A DNA stretch of 64,000 nt from NCBI RefSeq assembly GCF_001202025.1, contig NZ_LGHS01000066.1:124001-188000 (forward strand). Direction: 5' to 3'. A program made the translations under genes and the position numbers. Position 1 is the stretch's first letter. Each line of letters opens with the position of its first letter. The notes below the pieces were generated by a model that was not told the DNA's origin, did not search any database, and worked only from the letters and a program-made list of their open reading frames with translations. Origin of the DNA: Pseudorhodobacter aquimaris (GTDB lineage Bacteria > Pseudomonadota > Alphaproteobacteria > Rhodobacterales > Rhodobacteraceae). This document shows positions 33,702 through 44,206 of the stretch, piece after piece.

Positions 33702-34520
33702 ATGCGCAAATATATCCCCTTCCTTGAAAAGCCGCCCTTCGTTCCCGTAATCCGCCTGTCAGGCAGCATTGGCGGGGGCAGCCGCTTTTCGCCCGCGTTA
33801 AGCGATGCTGGATTGGCCACGCAGATTGACCGTGCCTTTTCGCGCGGCAAGCCCGCAGCGGTGGCATTGGTGGTCAATTCCCCCGGTGGGTCGGCGGTGC
33901 AATCAAGCCTGATCGCGGCCCGCATCCGGCGGCTGGCCGATGCGAAAAACATCCCCGTTCATGCTTTTGTCGAGGATGTCGCGGCCTCGGGCGGCTATTG
34001 GCTGGCCTGTGCGGCAGATGATATCTGGGTGGATAACAGCTCTATTGTCGGTTCCATCGGGGTGATTTTTGCCAGCTTCGGCTTTCCGCAACTGATGGAG
34101 AAATACGGGGTAGAGCGTCGGGTGCATACCGCTGGCACCTCCAAATCGCTTGCCGATCCCTTTTTGCCCGAAAAGCCCGAGGATGTCGCCCGCCTCAAGG
34201 CCCTGCAAGAGCCGATCCACCAAGCCTTCATCGCCCATGTCAAGGCGCGGCGCGGTGCGCGGCTTGTACAGGATATCGATCTTTTCAACGCGGATATCTG
34301 GGTCGGGCGGGGTGCGGTTGATGTTGGGCTGGTGGACGGGGTGGCCCATCTGGTGCCCAAGATGAAAGCGCTTTACGGCGATAAGGTTGTCCTGCGCCAG
34401 ATGGTCCAGCGCAAACCCTTTTTGCAACGGTTCGGCATTGGGGCGGCTGGTGCGCAAATTGCCGCCGGTGCCTTGGCAGAGGTCGAGGACCGTGCGCTCT
34501 GGCAGCGATACGGGCTGTAA
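33702..34520 (+). CDS. S49-family (SppA/SohB-like) peptidase
   Basis: A 272-residue serine protease of the ClpP-like fold. Conserved segments are PVIRLSGSIGGG, VALVVNSPGGSAVQS, the nucleophile Ser in DVAASGGYWLACAADD, SIVGSIGVIF and the general-base Lys in GTSKSLADPFLPE. It has no N-terminal membrane helix, so it is the short soluble type rather than full SppA. Relatives degrade signal peptides or short peptides. The next small gene starts 2 bases after its stop, so the two are coupled. Confidence 0.88.
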   Translation: MRKYIPFLEKPPFVPVIRLSGSIGGGSRFSPALSDAGLATQIDRAFSRGKPAAVALVVNSPGGSAVQSSLIAARIRRLADAKNIPVHAFVEDVAASGGYWLACAADDIWVDNSSIVGSIGVIFASFGFPQLMEKYGVERRVHTAGTSKSLADPFLPEKPEDVARLKALQEPIHQAFIAHVKARRGARLVQDIDLFNADIWVGRGAVDVGLVDGVAHLVPKMKALYGDKVVLRQMVQRKPFLQRFGIGAAGAQIAAGALAEVEDRALWQRYGL

Positions 34521-34522
34521 TT

Positions 34523-34720
34523 GTGATAAAACTTGTCTCGCTTTTTCTGGTGGTGATCGTAGCCTTGGCTGTCTTTGGCAAGCTCGGCTGGCTTGGCTCG
34601 ATCGCGCCGGGGCCGTTGCGTAAATCAGGGCGCAAGCCCGTGCAGTGCCATCGTTGCGGCCGTCATGTGATCGGCTCCAGCGGTTGTGATTGCGGTGTGA
34701 AACCCAAAAACAAAGGATAA
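34523..34720 (+). CDS. Small membrane-anchored putative zinc-ribbon protein
   Basis: A 65-residue protein starting with GTG. It has one N-terminal hydrophobic helix (about residues 3-20), then a basic linker and a C-terminal CHRC...CDC cluster (Cys at about 42, 45, 55 and 57) that could bind one zinc. The basic tail reads GVKPKNKG. It is coupled to the peptidase gene before it and lies 9 bases from the antiporter start. No function is known to me; a tiny membrane-tethered adaptor for the peptidase is a guess. Confidence 0.65.
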   Translation: MIKLVSLFLVVIVALAVFGKLGWLGSIAPGPLRKSGRKPVQCHRCGRHVIGSSGCDCGVKPKNKG

Positions 34721-34729
34721 ATCCCGCCG

Positions 34730-35674
34730 ATGCTGATGGATATTTTGTATGTGGCAATCGGCCTTGTGCTTTTGGTCTTGGCGGGGGATGCGCTTGTGCG
34801 CGGCTCGGTGAACCTAAGCTTGCGGCTTGGGATTCCGCCTTTGATCGTGGGGCTGACGGTGGTGGCCTTTGGCACCTCTGCGCCTGAACTTCTGGTCTCG
34901 GTCAGTGCGATTTTGGACGGTGCGCCGGGGATTGCCTTGGGCAATGTTGTCGGCTCCAATATCGCGAATATCTTGCTTGTCTTGGGTATTCCGGCGATCA
35001 TCTCAACGATCCATTCCAGTAAACTGGGCGTCTCACGCGGGTTCATAACCATGCTTGCGGCGACGGCGTTGTTCATTGGGCTGTGTTTTCTTGGCCCGAT
35101 CACGTGGTGGCATGCGGCCGTGCTTTTGGTCGGGCTTGGGCTGATGTTGACGGATAACTTTTATGCCGCCCGCAGCCATCGCCACGCCACCAGAGAGGAA
35201 GACCTTGAGGGCGCTGACCCATCAGCCCGTTGGTGGAAGATCATTGCCTTTCTGGCGGCGGGGCTGATCGGCCTGCCCATCGGCGCAGAGCTGTTGGTGA
35301 ATGGTGCCACAGAAATGGCGCGGGTGTTCGGCATTTCGGAAACTGTTATCGGTTTGACACTGGTCGCGGTCGGGACGTCTTTGCCTGAACTGGCGACCTC
35401 AGTCATGGCAGCGTTAAAGAAGCAGCCTGATGTGGCGGTGGGGAATGTCATCGGTTCCAACGTCTTTAACCTTTTGGGCATCATTGGTGTGGCAGGCTTT
35501 GTCGGGCCAATTCCGGTGCCACAATCCATGCTGGCATCCGATCTTTGGGTCATGGCGGCGGCATCCTTGCTGTTGATCCCGTTCATTTTGATGCGGTTCA
35601 ATATCACGCGGTGGGTGGGGATTGTGTTTGTCGCGATCTATGCTGGCTATACGTTTTCGTTGGTGGCGCTATGA
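34730..35674 (+). CDS. Calcium/sodium antiporter, YrbG family (CaCA)
   Basis: A 314-residue exchanger with ten hydrophobic helices in two inverted halves. Both alpha-repeats are present: GLTVVAFGTSAPELLVS in the first half and GLTLVAVGTSLPELATS in the second. Each is followed by GNVVGSNIANILL or GNVIGSNVFNLLG. It exchanges Ca2+ (or K+) for Na+ across the inner membrane. An acidic/basic loop (HATREEDLEGADPSAR) joins the halves. Its stop overlaps the following SDR start (ATGA). Confidence 0.93.
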   Translation: MLMDILYVAIGLVLLVLAGDALVRGSVNLSLRLGIPPLIVGLTVVAFGTSAPELLVSVSAILDGAPGIALGNVVGSNIANILLVLGIPAIISTIHSSKLGVSRGFITMLAATALFIGLCFLGPITWWHAAVLLVGLGLMLTDNFYAARSHRHATREEDLEGADPSARWWKIIAFLAAGLIGLPIGAELLVNGATEMARVFGISETVIGLTLVAVGTSLPELATSVMAALKKQPDVAVGNVIGSNVFNLLGIIGVAGFVGPIPVPQSMLASDLWVMAAASLLLIPFILMRFNITRWVGIVFVAIYAGYTFSLVAL

Positions 35675-36450
35675 CCCGCGCGCTGGTCACAGGTGCCGGA
35701 CGTAGATTAGGCCGGGCGATGGCGCTGTATCTGGCGTCGCGCGGCCATGACGTTGCTGTGCATTATTCCACCTCGCAAGAGGAGGCGGAGGCGGTGGTTG
35801 CTGAGATTACCGCCATGGGTCGTTGTGCCGTTGCCTTGCAAGCAGATCTGCTGAGTGAGGATGAGGCTGAAACCTTGATTGCGCGTGCCGCCGAAGGGCT
35901 GGGGGGCGCGCTGACCGTTTTGGTCAATAACGCCTCTATTTTCGACTATGACACGATCCAAAGTGCCACACGGCAAAGCTGGGACCGGCATATCGGTTCC
36001 AACCTGCGGGCACCTTTCATCTTGACCCAAGGATTTGCGGCGCAGGCCCTTCCCGCCATTTCCGACGCCAATGAGGAACGTCTGGGACAATCGCTGATCG
36101 TCAATATGGTTGACCAGCGTGTGCGCAAGCTGACGCCGGAATTCATGACTTATACATTGGCCAAGATGGGCCTGTGGGCCTTGACCCAAACCACCGCTCA
36201 GGCTTTGGCACCTATGGTGCGTGTCAATGCAATCGGCCCCGGCCCTACGATGATCGGGGCGCGGCAGTCAGAGGCGCATTTTACCCGTCAGCGCGAAAAT
36301 ACAGTTCTTGGCCGTGGGGCGAATCCGTCTGATGTGACGGCCGCCCTTGGGTATTTTCTGGATGCGCCGGCTGTTACGGGGCAGCTTTTATGCGTTGACG
36401 GCGGGCAGCATCTCGGCTGGAAAACGCCGGATATCCTGGGCGTTGAATGA
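35671..36450 (+). CDS. Short-chain dehydrogenase, pteridine-reductase (FolM)-like
   Basis: A 259-residue NAD(P)-dependent reductase. The cofactor loop is TGAGRRLGRA, where Arg-Arg marks the NADPH-using pteridine reductase/FolM branch. LVNNASIFDYDTI, the active-site region YTLAKMGLWALT (Tyr-x3-Lys) and VNAIGPGPTM follow. The usual catalytic Ser region reads NMVDQRVRKLTP, as in pteridine reductases, where Asp-Gln is seen. It likely reduces dihydropterins for tetrahydrofolate or tetrahydromonapterin supply. The start at 35671 overlaps the antiporter stop. Confidence 0.85.
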   Translation: MTRALVTGAGRRLGRAMALYLASRGHDVAVHYSTSQEEAEAVVAEITAMGRCAVALQADLLSEDEAETLIARAAEGLGGALTVLVNNASIFDYDTIQSATRQSWDRHIGSNLRAPFILTQGFAAQALPAISDANEERLGQSLIVNMVDQRVRKLTPEFMTYTLAKMGLWALTQTTAQALAPMVRVNAIGPGPTMIGARQSEAHFTRQRENTVLGRGANPSDVTAALGYFLDAPAVTGQLLCVDGGQHLGWKTPDILGVE

Positions 36451-36754
36451 GTTTTAGCGCCGATCCTGCGACAAGTTGTACACCGCCGCCACATTTATTA
36501 CCGATTTGTTACGTTTTCCTTATACATATCAACTCCTTACCGCATGTTCAAAAAAGTTTTCCATAATAACAGCAGCTTACACATCTGCCACTTTTTTGTG
36601 CAGATCAATGAAAGGGCAGGAATACAAGGATAATTCTGGGATGGCAGATTGTTTCCAACAGAGTTATCCACAGAAAGCGGGGATAGGTTGCCCCTTGCCA
36701 CCGCTGCCTCGGCATTGCAGCGCAGGCGGGAATCATAGGTTAAGAAAAGGTTAA
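36451..36754. other. AT-rich intergenic region with a consensus DnaA box
   Basis: No gene is supported; a 92-codon open frame here lacks any family or ribosome site. Positions 36480-36650 are clearly richer in A and T than the flanks. TTATCCACA, the DnaA consensus, lies at 36664-36672. I see no second full box, so an origin is unlikely. It probably holds the uvrC promoter. Confidence 0.45.
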
Positions 36755-38629
36755 TTGAATGTGAGGCAGGACGGGCCGGAGATAGAGACGGGACATGGCG
36801 TTATTCAGGCCTATCTGAAAACGCTGGACGGGTCGCCGGGGGTGTATCGGATGCTGAACGCGGCATCCGAGGTGCTTTATATTGGCAAGGCGCGCAGCCT
36901 TCGCAACAGGGTGTCGAACTATGCACGCCCCTCGGGCCATTCGGGCCGGATCGCGCGGATGATCTCGGAAACCGCCTCGATGATGTTTCTGACCACGCGG
37001 ACCGAAACCGAGGCGCTGTTGCTGGAGCAGAACCTCATCAAGCAACTCAAGCCGCGCTATAATGTGCTGTTGCGGGATGACAAGTCCTTTCCCAATATCC
37101 TGATCCCGACCGAACACCCTTTTCCGATGATCAAGAAACATCGCGGCAAGCGGTCCGAAAAAGGCCATTACTTTGGTCCCTTTGCCAGTGCAGGCGCGGT
37201 GAACCGCACGCTGAACCAGTTGCAGCGTGTGTTCTTGCTGCGCAACTGTTCGGATGCGATGTTTGCGGGGCGTACGCGGCCTTGTCTTCAATACCAGATC
37301 AAGCGTTGTGCCGGTCCCTGTGTCGGCAAGATCAGCGAGGCGGATTACGCCCGTCTGGTCGCGGATTCCAAACGGTTTCTAGAGGGCAAATCGACGGATG
37401 TGCAGGCCAACCTAGCGATCGAAATGGCCAAGGCCAGCGAAGAGATGGAGTTTGAGCGCGCGGCCGCCCTGCGTGACCGCATCAAGGCGCTGACCCAAGT
37501 GCAATCCGCCCAAGCCATCAACCCGCGCGGCGTGACCGAGGCGGATATCGTGGCGCTTCATTTTGAGGGGGGGCAGGCCTGTGTGCAGGTCTTCTTTATC
37601 CGTGCCAACCAGTCATGGGGCAACCGTGATTTTTATCCCCGCACCCCCGCTGGCGCTGAGGAGCCGGAGATCATGGAGGCCTTCCTGACCCAGTTCTATG
37701 ACGACAAAGAGCCGCCACGGCTGTTGCTACTCTCGCATGGGTTGGAGGATGAAAACCTTGTTGCCGAGGCGCTGACAGAGCGGGCTGGCCGCAAGGTGAC
37801 GATCAGCGTCCCGCAACGTGGCGAAAAAGCAGAGCTGGTGGAAAACGCCGCCCGCAACGCCCGTGAAAGCCTTGCGCGCAAAATGTCGGAAAGCGCCACG
37901 CAGAACAAACTTTTGCTTGGTCTGGCCGAGGCCTTTGATCTGGACGCCCCGCCCAAACGGATCGAGGTTTACGATAACTCGCATATTCAGGGGACCAATG
38001 CCGTGGGTGGGATGATCGTTGCGGGGGCGGACGGGTTTTTGAAATCGCAGTATCGCAAGTTCAACATCAAATCCGATGCCGGTGCCAATTCGGATGATTT
38101 CGGCATGATGAAAGAGGTGCTGACCCGCCGGTTTGAGCGTCTGTTGAAAGAGGACCCTGAGCGGAATTCAGAGGCCTGGCCCGATCTGTTGCTGATTGAC
38201 GGCGGGGCGGGACAGGTCTCTGCGGTGGCAGGGATCATGCGCGATTTGGGTGTGGATGATATTGCCATGGTCGGCGTTGCCAAAGGCGTGGACCGCGATC
38301 ACGGCAAAGAGGAATTCCACCGCGTTGGCAAGCGTCCCTTTGCGCTGCGGATGAATGATCCGGTGCTTTATTTTGTGCAGCGTCTGCGGGATGAGGCCCA
38401 CCGTTGGGCCATCGGCGCGCATCGTGCCAAGCGCGCCAAGGCCGTCAGCGCCACCCCGCTGGATGATATTCCCGGTGTCGGGGCTGCGCGCAAACGCGCG
38501 CTTTTGGCGCATTTCGGCTCTGCCAAGGCGGTGTCTCGTGCTGCGATTCCCGATTTGATGGCGGTTGATGGCATCTCGGAGTCGCTGGCGCGTAAGATCA
38601 GCGATTTTTTCAACGCAAAACCTGATTGA
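36755..38629 (+). CDS. uvrC: UvrABC excinuclease subunit C
   Basis: A 624-residue nucleotide-excision-repair nuclease that makes both incisions beside DNA lesions bound by UvrB. The GIY-YIG domain is at the N-terminus ([54 protein letters not shown]). [16 protein letters not shown] cluster and the UvrB-binding UVR motif (about residues 205-240) follow. The RNase H-like domain is present ([28 protein letters not shown]), and the C-terminal helix-hairpin-helix is [18 protein letters not shown]. The start is TTG 36755 or GTG 36761; AGAAAAGG precedes both. Confidence 0.97.
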   Translation: MNVRQDGPEIETGHGVIQAYLKTLDGSPGVYRMLNAASEVLYIGKARSLRNRVSNYARPSGHSGRIARMISETASMMFLTTRTETEALLLEQNLIKQLKPRYNVLLRDDKSFPNILIPTEHPFPMIKKHRGKRSEKGHYFGPFASAGAVNRTLNQLQRVFLLRNCSDAMFAGRTRPCLQYQIKRCAGPCVGKISEADYARLVADSKRFLEGKSTDVQANLAIEMAKASEEMEFERAAALRDRIKALTQVQSAQAINPRGVTEADIVALHFEGGQACVQVFFIRANQSWGNRDFYPRTPAGAEEPEIMEAFLTQFYDDKEPPRLLLLSHGLEDENLVAEALTERAGRKVTISVPQRGEKAELVENAARNARESLARKMSESATQNKLLLGLAEAFDLDAPPKRIEVYDNSHIQGTNAVGGMIVAGADGFLKSQYRKFNIKSDAGANSDDFGMMKEVLTRRFERLLKEDPERNSEAWPDLLLIDGGAGQVSAVAGIMRDLGVDDIAMVGVAKGVDRDHGKEEFHRVGKRPFALRMNDPVLYFVQRLRDEAHRWAIGAHRAKRAKAVSATPLDDIPGVGAARKRALLAHFGSAKAVSRAAIPDLMAVDGISESLARKISDFFNAKPD

Positions 38630-38719
38630 GCCTTCCGGGTGTCAATATGACGCATATCATTTCTGGAATATGTTTGCCACTTTACACCATATTCTGAAAT
38701 TTGAAAAAGTGAGCGCCAG

Positions 38720-39178
38720 ATGCACAAGCTGATCCTAACCGCCCTGACCCTTAGCCTTGCTGCCCCTGTGGTACATGCAAATCCTGCAGAAACCGTGGCG
38801 CAGGCGCGGATCGGCTATTACCGGCTTGTCGGTTTGGAAATGGAGACCCTTGCCGCGATGGCCAAGGGCGAGATCCCCTATGACGCCGAGGTTGCCAAGC
38901 AGCGTGCAGAAAACCTTGCGGCGCTGCGCAGTTATAATGCCAAGGGTTTGTATGCAGAGGGCACGTCGAATGTGGATTTGCCGGGCAAGACCCGCGCCAA
39001 GCCGGAAATCTGGCAAGATTTGGCAGGTTTGCAAGCTAAAGGGGCGGCGTTCGGAGAGGCGATTGACGGGCTTTTGGTCGTGGCAGATCAGGGCGAGGCC
39101 GCCTTTAAACCGGCGTTTGGCAAGTTGGGCGGCACCTGCAAGGCGTGCCACGACGATTTCCGCGCGACCGATTATTAA
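38720..39178 (+). CDS. Cytochrome c' (class II c-type cytochrome)
   Basis: A 152-residue periplasmic protein with a signal peptide (MHKLILTALTLSLAAPVVHA, cleavage after HA). The mature part is a predicted four-helix bundle whose single haem site CKACHDDF is near the C-terminus, as in cytochromes c' and c-556. AETVAQARIGYYRLVGLEME at the start of the mature chain fits helix A. Members bind NO or shuttle electrons. A cytochrome b561 gene follows 16 bases later and may be its redox partner. Confidence 0.92.
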   Translation: MHKLILTALTLSLAAPVVHANPAETVAQARIGYYRLVGLEMETLAAMAKGEIPYDAEVAKQRAENLAALRSYNAKGLYAEGTSNVDLPGKTRAKPEIWQDLAGLQAKGAAFGEAIDGLLVVADQGEAAFKPAFGKLGGTCKACHDDFRATDY

Positions 39179-39194
39179 TGCGGCAGTTATAAGA

Positions 39195-39788
39195 ATGTCC
39201 AAGCTGCCCACACCCCAGCCAAGCGATGCCTCGACGATAGTCATCTGGGATCCGTTTATCCGGTTTTTTCATTGGTCTCTTGTTGCGTCATTTGCTGTAT
39301 CCTTCGGGCTTGGCAAATTCGGACCAGATGACATGTCTGCGCATTTTATTGCGGGCTATGTGATGGCAGCGCTTCTTGGAGCACGTCTGGTCTGGGGGCT
39401 GATCGGCCCCCAGACTGCGCGTTTCACCAGCTTTATCTATGGGCCGACCGCGATTCTGGCCTATGCGCGGCAGTTGGCGGTTCGTCAGCCCTCGAACCGC
39501 CGCGGGCATAATCCCCTTGGTGGGGTATTTGTGGTCGCGATGCTTGTAACGTTGTCCTTGCAGGTGATCACCGGCCTGTTTGCGGACCCCGAGGATTATT
39601 TCAACACTGGCCCACTCGCGGGATACATCTCGATTGAGATGTCACGCAAGGCGCTGACGCTACATCATACGCTTATGCCGGTCTTGATCGGCCTCGTTGT
39701 TATTCATCTGGCCGCGATTGCCTTCTACCGGATATGGAAGCGCGAAAACCTTATCCGCCCGATGATTACCGGGCGCAGACAGGGTTGA
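39195..39788 (+). CDS. Cytochrome b561-family membrane protein
   Basis: A 197-residue di-haem membrane cytochrome. The start IVIWDPFIRFFHWSL carries the first haem-ligand His, followed by AHFIAGYVMAALLGARLVWG with another and two more His in the last helices (LTLHHTLMPVLIGLVVIHLAA). Four membrane helices are seen. The ATG at 39195 is chosen because the family N-terminus begins there. No strong ribosome site precedes it, so coupling to the cytochrome c' gene is likely. It would pass electrons between quinol and the periplasmic cytochrome. Confidence 0.9.
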   Translation: MSKLPTPQPSDASTIVIWDPFIRFFHWSLVASFAVSFGLGKFGPDDMSAHFIAGYVMAALLGARLVWGLIGPQTARFTSFIYGPTAILAYARQLAVRQPSNRRGHNPLGGVFVVAMLVTLSLQVITGLFADPEDYFNTGPLAGYISIEMSRKALTLHHTLMPVLIGLVVIHLAAIAFYRIWKRENLIRPMITGRRQG

Positions 39789-39834
39789 CCGGAGTCGCGT
39801 CAGAAACGCCGCGCCTAATGCCCTGAATGCGGGG

Positions 39835-40412
39835 TCACCACACATCGCCCGCGACATAAAACAAGCGTCTTGTTGCCGGATCAACGACCATTAAGCCCGA
39901 GCTGTGCATGTCATAGACGAGTGTCGCCCCCGGTGTGTGAAGCGCTTCGAACAAAAGAGTGCCAATCTGGGCCCCTTTGAAACAGGATGCCGCCAGCGCC
40001 CCCGCCGCCAGCGCCTGTTTGCCAAAGTCTCCGTTTCCGCGCATCAACATCGCATCTGTTAGCTCGGTTGGCGTCATGTCGGCCTTGCGGATGGCGGCCA
40101 CACCGTTGGCGCGAAGGTTTCAATAGCGCGATCATAATTGGTTTGAACCGCAATGCTGGGGCGCAGGTGGTCGGATTCCAACCGGATCATGGCACCTGTG
40201 CAGCGTGATTTCGATTGAAAATAGACGGTTTCCCCCAGATAAAACCAGTGGTCGAGCTTGGTGCGCAGGGTTGCCTCGGCGTCCCGTTCACAGGCAGCCA
40301 GCGTCAAGAGCGCAATAAAGGCCAAAACGGCCTGCACCCAGCGGCGCCCGCCTTTCATAAAGTCAAAGAGTACGGGATTTTGCCCTATAGGGTGTAAGGA
40401 TGGTATAGTCAT
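39835..40412 (-). pseudogene. Lipoprotein-like gene split by a frameshift
   Basis: Two overlapping frames make one protein. The first (from ATG 40412, or ATG 40358) has a hydrophobic segment and lipobox (VLAFIALLTLAACERD), then DHWFYLGETVYFQSKSRCTG and SIAVQTNYDRAIET. The second frame continues LRANGVAAIRKADMTPTEL and ends VDPATRRLFYVAGDVW at 39835. The switch lies at about 40114-40121 and needs a one-base change. I do not recognise the family. Two frames joining in a protein-like way argue for one gene; whether the shift is natural or a sequencing error is open. Confidence 0.6.
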
Positions 40413-40507
40413 GAATCGCTCCGCGCAAAACATTCCAAGAGAATGCCGTTAGACCCCTTCCGGCTAAAGACCGGGTTAAGATGGGCATAAGCGGAAGCGA
40501 TCTTTTG

Positions 40508-41437
40508 TCAGTATGGCCATTCGCCGCGTGACAAATCCGATATAGCGTTGATTATGCGGGTAAAGCTGGCTTTGGCACGGTCAACGCTGTGGCGTGCGCG
40601 CAAATAGCCATGGACCAGACCCGCCTCTTGGATATGCCGGGCGCGGCCACCGGCGGCGGTAATCGCATCACAGTAAACTGCGGCATCATCGGCCAATGGG
40701 TCACATTCGGCGCTGATCGCCACCGTCGGCGGCAGCCCGGCAAAAGAGGCCGCCTGCAAAGGTGAAAATCGCGGGTCCTCAACCGTCTGCGCGATACGGG
40801 CAGAGCGGAGGGCGGCATAATAGGCGCAATCTGCCGCAGAAAGCATGGGCGCATTGGCATGGGCAGACATGCTGTTTGTGACCCCTGCCGCTCCCAGTTG
40901 GGGATAGATCAGCACCTGCCCGACGGGCGCATCCGCAGCCCCGACCAAGGCCGCCGAAACCGCAGCACAAAGGTTGGCCCCCGCGCTGTCACCAACCAGA
41001 ACCAAGGGCTTGCCCGTCTGTGCCTTGGCGGCATGCAGCGCATCATCAAAATCTTGGGGAAAGGGATGTTCGGGCGACAAGCGGTAGTCGACAGCGGTGA
41101 CGTCAAGCCCGGTACGCGCGGAAATCTCGGCGCAGACACTGTCGTGGCTTTCCAAGCCGCCGACGACGAAACCGCCGCCATGTATATAAAGCACTTGTGC
41201 GGGTGCATGTTTTGCGGCGCGGTAGTGGCGCAGGGGGATATGGTCCAAGGTGGTATCATGCACCGCCAGCCCCGCGGGGTGGGGGGCGTGAAAGGCGCAG
41301 CACATCTCGTCGTAAACCCTGCGCTGCTCGGTCACCGTCAGCCCCACCGCATCCGGCGGATAGAAGCTTTCGGTTTTGCGGATGAATTCCCATGTCTGGG
41401 CGTTAAGCAAGGCATCGTATTTTGCATCATAGTTCAT
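40508..41437 (-). CDS. Alpha/beta hydrolase, HSL-type esterase
   Basis: A 309-residue esterase/lipase of the hormone-sensitive-lipase (family IV) type. The oxyanion loop is [11 protein letters not shown], the nucleophile Ser is in [10 protein letters not shown], the acid is in [11 protein letters not shown], and the His is in [10 protein letters not shown]. It cleaves small carboxyl esters; the substrate is unknown. No signal peptide, so cytoplasmic. Its ATG overlaps the stop of the upstream adenine deaminase gene by 4 bases, so they form a two-gene operon. Confidence 0.92.
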   Translation of the reverse strand: MNYDAKYDALLNAQTWEFIRKTESFYPPDAVGLTVTEQRRVYDEMCCAFHAPHPAGLAVHDTTLDHIPLRHYRAAKHAPAQVLYIHGGGFVVGGLESHDSVCAEISARTGLDVTAVDYRLSPEHPFPQDFDDALHAAKAQTGKPLVLVGDSAGANLCAAVSAALVGAADAPVGQVLIYPQLGAAGVTNSMSAHANAPMLSAADCAYYAALRSARIAQTVEDPRFSPLQAASFAGLPPTVAISAECDPLADDAAVYCDAITAAGGRARHIQEAGLVHGYLRARHSVDRAKASFTRIINAISDLSRGEWPY

Positions 41438-43134
41438 GGCATTACCTCAAATTTATCAACATCCACCATACCGTGATCGGTGATCTTCAGATGGGGGATG
41501 ACCGGCAGGCACAGGAAGGCAAGCTGCAAGAACGGCTCTTCCAGCGTGACACCAAGGCTGCGGGCGGCGGCGCGCAGGTGTTCGAGCGCGAGGCGGACAG
41601 TTTCAAACGGTTCAAGGCTCATCAACCCTGCAACCGGCAGTGCAAGTTCGGCCAGCACACGGCCACCTTCAACCACGACAAAGCCGCCCTCAATCTGGCC
41701 CAGGCGCGTCACGGCAAGTGCCATATCCCCGTAATCCGCACCGACCACCGCGATATTGTGATGGTCATGACACACGGTAGAGGCAATCGCCCCCAGTTTC
41801 AGCCCAAACCCCTGCACAAAGCCGGTCGCGCGATTGCCGTTTTTACCGTGACGTTCGATCACGGCGATTTTCACCAGGTCGCGTGTGATATCAGGTGCTT
41901 TGTCACCGTCACGCGGGGGGATATCAAAGGTCAGATGCTCGGTGATGATCTTGCCGGGAATGATCCCGATCACCGGGGTCTCGGCGCGGTTGCCACCGGT
42001 GCGAAAATCCGTCGCTTTGATTTTTGGTGCTTTGACAGAATGGCGGGCCACGGGTTCAATCGCCTCACGCGCTGCGAAATTGGCGTCATTGGCCAATACC
42101 CCGCCCGCAAAAACCATGCTGGCACGACAGCCTTCGAGGCTGTCGATCACCACAATATCCGCGCGTTTCCCCGGAGCGATCAAGCCGCGATCCTTCAACC
42201 CGAAGGCTTCGGCGGCAGAAAGGCTGGCGGCGCGGTAGGCGGCCAGTGGCGGTGCGCCCAGTGCAATCGCCGTGCGGATCATGTAATCCAGATGGCCTTG
42301 TTCCCCGATATCCAGCGGGTTCCGGTCATCGGTGCAAAAGGCGATATAGGGCGAATGACGTTCCGTAATCAAAGGCGCCAGCGCATGTAGATCCTTGGAA
42401 ACCGACCCCTCACGGATCAGCACCCGCATACCTTTGCGCAGCTTCTCCAGCGCCTCCTCGGCGGTGGTTGCCTCATGTTCCGTGCGGATGCCTGCCGCGA
42501 TATATCCGTTCAACCCCTTACCGCGCAGCAAGGGGCAATGCCCGTCGATATGGCGGCCCGAAAACCCCTCCAATTTTGCCATGGCTCCGGGATCCTGCAT
42601 CAAAACACCGGGAAAGTTCATGAATTCCGCAAGGCCCAGACTGCGCGGATGATCCTTGAGCGGCAAAAGATCCGCCGCCTCCAACACCGCGCCCGCCGTT
42701 TCCATATGGGTTGAGGGCACACAAGACGAAAGCTGTACGCGGATATCCATCAACGTCAGGGCTGAGGCCTCAAGAAAATACTGAATGCCCGTCAGGCCGC
42801 AGACATTCGCAATCTCATGCGGATCACAGATCGCGGTGGTCACGCCCAAAGGGGTGACAAGACGGTCGAACTCGAACGGGGTGACAAGGCTGCTTTCGAT
42901 ATGCAGATGGGTGTCGATAAACCCCGGCACAAGGATTTTTCCCGACACATCAATGACCTGCGCCCCGTCATACGTGTCAAAAACACCCACGATGGTATCG
43001 CCGCAAATTGCCACGTCGGTTTCAACCAGATCGCCGGTGATCAGGTCAAACACCCGCCCGCCGCGTAAAACCACATCTGCGGCGGCCTGTCCCTGACCTT
43101 GGGCGATGCGGGCGGAAAGGGGGGCGGCGGGCAT
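41434..43134 (-). CDS. ade: Adenine deaminase
   Basis: A 566-residue amidohydrolase converting adenine to hypoxanthine and ammonia in purine salvage. The metal-site motifs are [27 protein letters not shown] and [16 protein letters not shown]. Further marks are [12 protein letters not shown] and the C-terminal [14 protein letters not shown]. The start at 43134 is chosen because AAAGGA stands at ideal spacing. A frame to 43209 lacks such a site. It is co-transcribed with the esterase that follows. Divergent from the DMT transporter. Confidence 0.95.
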   Translation of the reverse strand: MPAAPLSARIAQGQGQAAADVVLRGGRVFDLITGDLVETDVAICGDTIVGVFDTYDGAQVIDVSGKILVPGFIDTHLHIESSLVTPFEFDRLVTPLGVTTAICDPHEIANVCGLTGIQYFLEASALTLMDIRVQLSSCVPSTHMETAGAVLEAADLLPLKDHPRSLGLAEFMNFPGVLMQDPGAMAKLEGFSGRHIDGHCPLLRGKGLNGYIAAGIRTEHEATTAEEALEKLRKGMRVLIREGSVSKDLHALAPLITERHSPYIAFCTDDRNPLDIGEQGHLDYMIRTAIALGAPPLAAYRAASLSAAEAFGLKDRGLIAPGKRADIVVIDSLEGCRASMVFAGGVLANDANFAAREAIEPVARHSVKAPKIKATDFRTGGNRAETPVIGIIPGKIITEHLTFDIPPRDGDKAPDITRDLVKIAVIERHGKNGNRATGFVQGFGLKLGAIASTVCHDHHNIAVVGADYGDMALAVTRLGQIEGGFVVVEGGRVLAELALPVAGLMSLEPFETVRLALEHLRAAARSLGVTLEEPFLQLAFLCLPVIPHLKITDHGMVDVDKFEVMP

Positions 43135-43260
43135 ATCTGATATCCTTTGCTTTTGCATAGAAAACCCTATGGCGGCGGCAACGTCCAGCCCCGGCTGGGC
43201 TTGTATCACCTTGCAAAAGATGGTCCACCTTGCACATCCAAGGAAAAAAAGGCTTCCGCC

Positions 43261-44181
43261 ATGCGCCCGATGCTCGGCATTTTTTACAAACTATGCTCGG
43301 TCGTGAACTTTATCCTCATGGCGTCCGTGATCAAAGCCACCGCTGCCCATGTCCCCCCCGGTGAGGCTGTTTTCTTTCGCTCTTTCTTTGCGATGCCGGT
43401 CATCGTCGTCTGGCTGATAATGCGCAGAGAGCTGCGGACCGGCCTGAAGGCCAGCGCGCCAATCGGGCATGTCTGGCGCGGGGTGGTGGGGACCATGGCG
43501 ATGGGGCTTGGCTTTGCGGGGCTTGGCTATCTGCCTTTGCCCGAGGTGACGGCGATCGGCTATGCCGCACCCCTGCTGACCGTCATTTTCGCCGCGATGT
43601 TTCTGGGCGAGGATGTGCGCCTGTTCCGGATTTCTGCCGTTGTTCTGGGGTTGATCGGCGTGTTGATCGTTCTGAGCCCGCGTTTGACGGTGGCGCCGGG
43701 GGCAGGTGATGATCTGGCCGCATTCGGCGCAATGCTGGTGCTGGGCGGGGCGGTCTTTGCCGCATTGGCACAGGTCTTTGTGCGCAAGCTGGTGTTGCAG
43801 GAAACCACCGCGGCGATTGTGTTTTATTTCTCGTTGACGGCAACGCTGTTGTCGTTTGCTACATTACCGTTTGGCTGGGTCGTCCCATCACCCAAAGAGG
43901 CAGGGCTGTTGATCCTGGCGGGGCTCTTGGGCGGTGTCGGTCAGATTTTGCTAACGTCCAGCTACCGCGAGGCGGATGCATCTGTTGTCGCACCTTTTGA
44001 CTATGCCTCTATGCTGTTTGCATTGGCGATTGGCTATTGGGTGTTTGACGAGGTGCCCACCCTGACCATGCTCACGGGGGCGGCCATAGTCGTGACCGCA
44101 GGCGTGCTGATCATCTGGCGAGAGCGCAGGTTGGGGCTGGAGCGCGCCAAGCAACGCCGCGCGATGACGCCGCAAGGCTGA
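43261..44181 (+). CDS. DMT-superfamily (EamA) transporter
   Basis: A 306-residue transporter with ten hydrophobic helices in two EamA halves ([20 protein letters not shown] in the first, [20 protein letters not shown] in the second). Members export amino acids, purines or related metabolites; the substrate is not readable. ATG 43261 follows AAAAAAGG; the open frame to 43147 reads into the promoter of the divergent adenine deaminase gene. Converges on rlmN with a 25-base gap. Confidence 0.9.
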   Translation: MRPMLGIFYKLCSVVNFILMASVIKATAAHVPPGEAVFFRSFFAMPVIVVWLIMRRELRTGLKASAPIGHVWRGVVGTMAMGLGFAGLGYLPLPEVTAIGYAAPLLTVIFAAMFLGEDVRLFRISAVVLGLIGVLIVLSPRLTVAPGAGDDLAAFGAMLVLGGAVFAALAQVFVRKLVLQETTAAIVFYFSLTATLLSFATLPFGWVVPSPKEAGLLILAGLLGGVGQILLTSSYREADASVVAPFDYASMLFALAIGYWVFDEVPTLTMLTGAAIVVTAGVLIIWRERRLGLERAKQRRAMTPQG

Positions 44182-44206
44182 CCCCTATCGCAACGCCCTG
44201 TTCAGG

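Noticed and set aside
36476-36754. 92-codon open frame before uvrC
   Set aside because: Lies in AT-rich intergenic DNA, has no ribosome site and no protein-like pattern.
36451-36754. Possible replication origin
   Set aside because: Only one full DnaA box, no cluster of boxes and no dnaA, parAB or hemE neighbours in the window.
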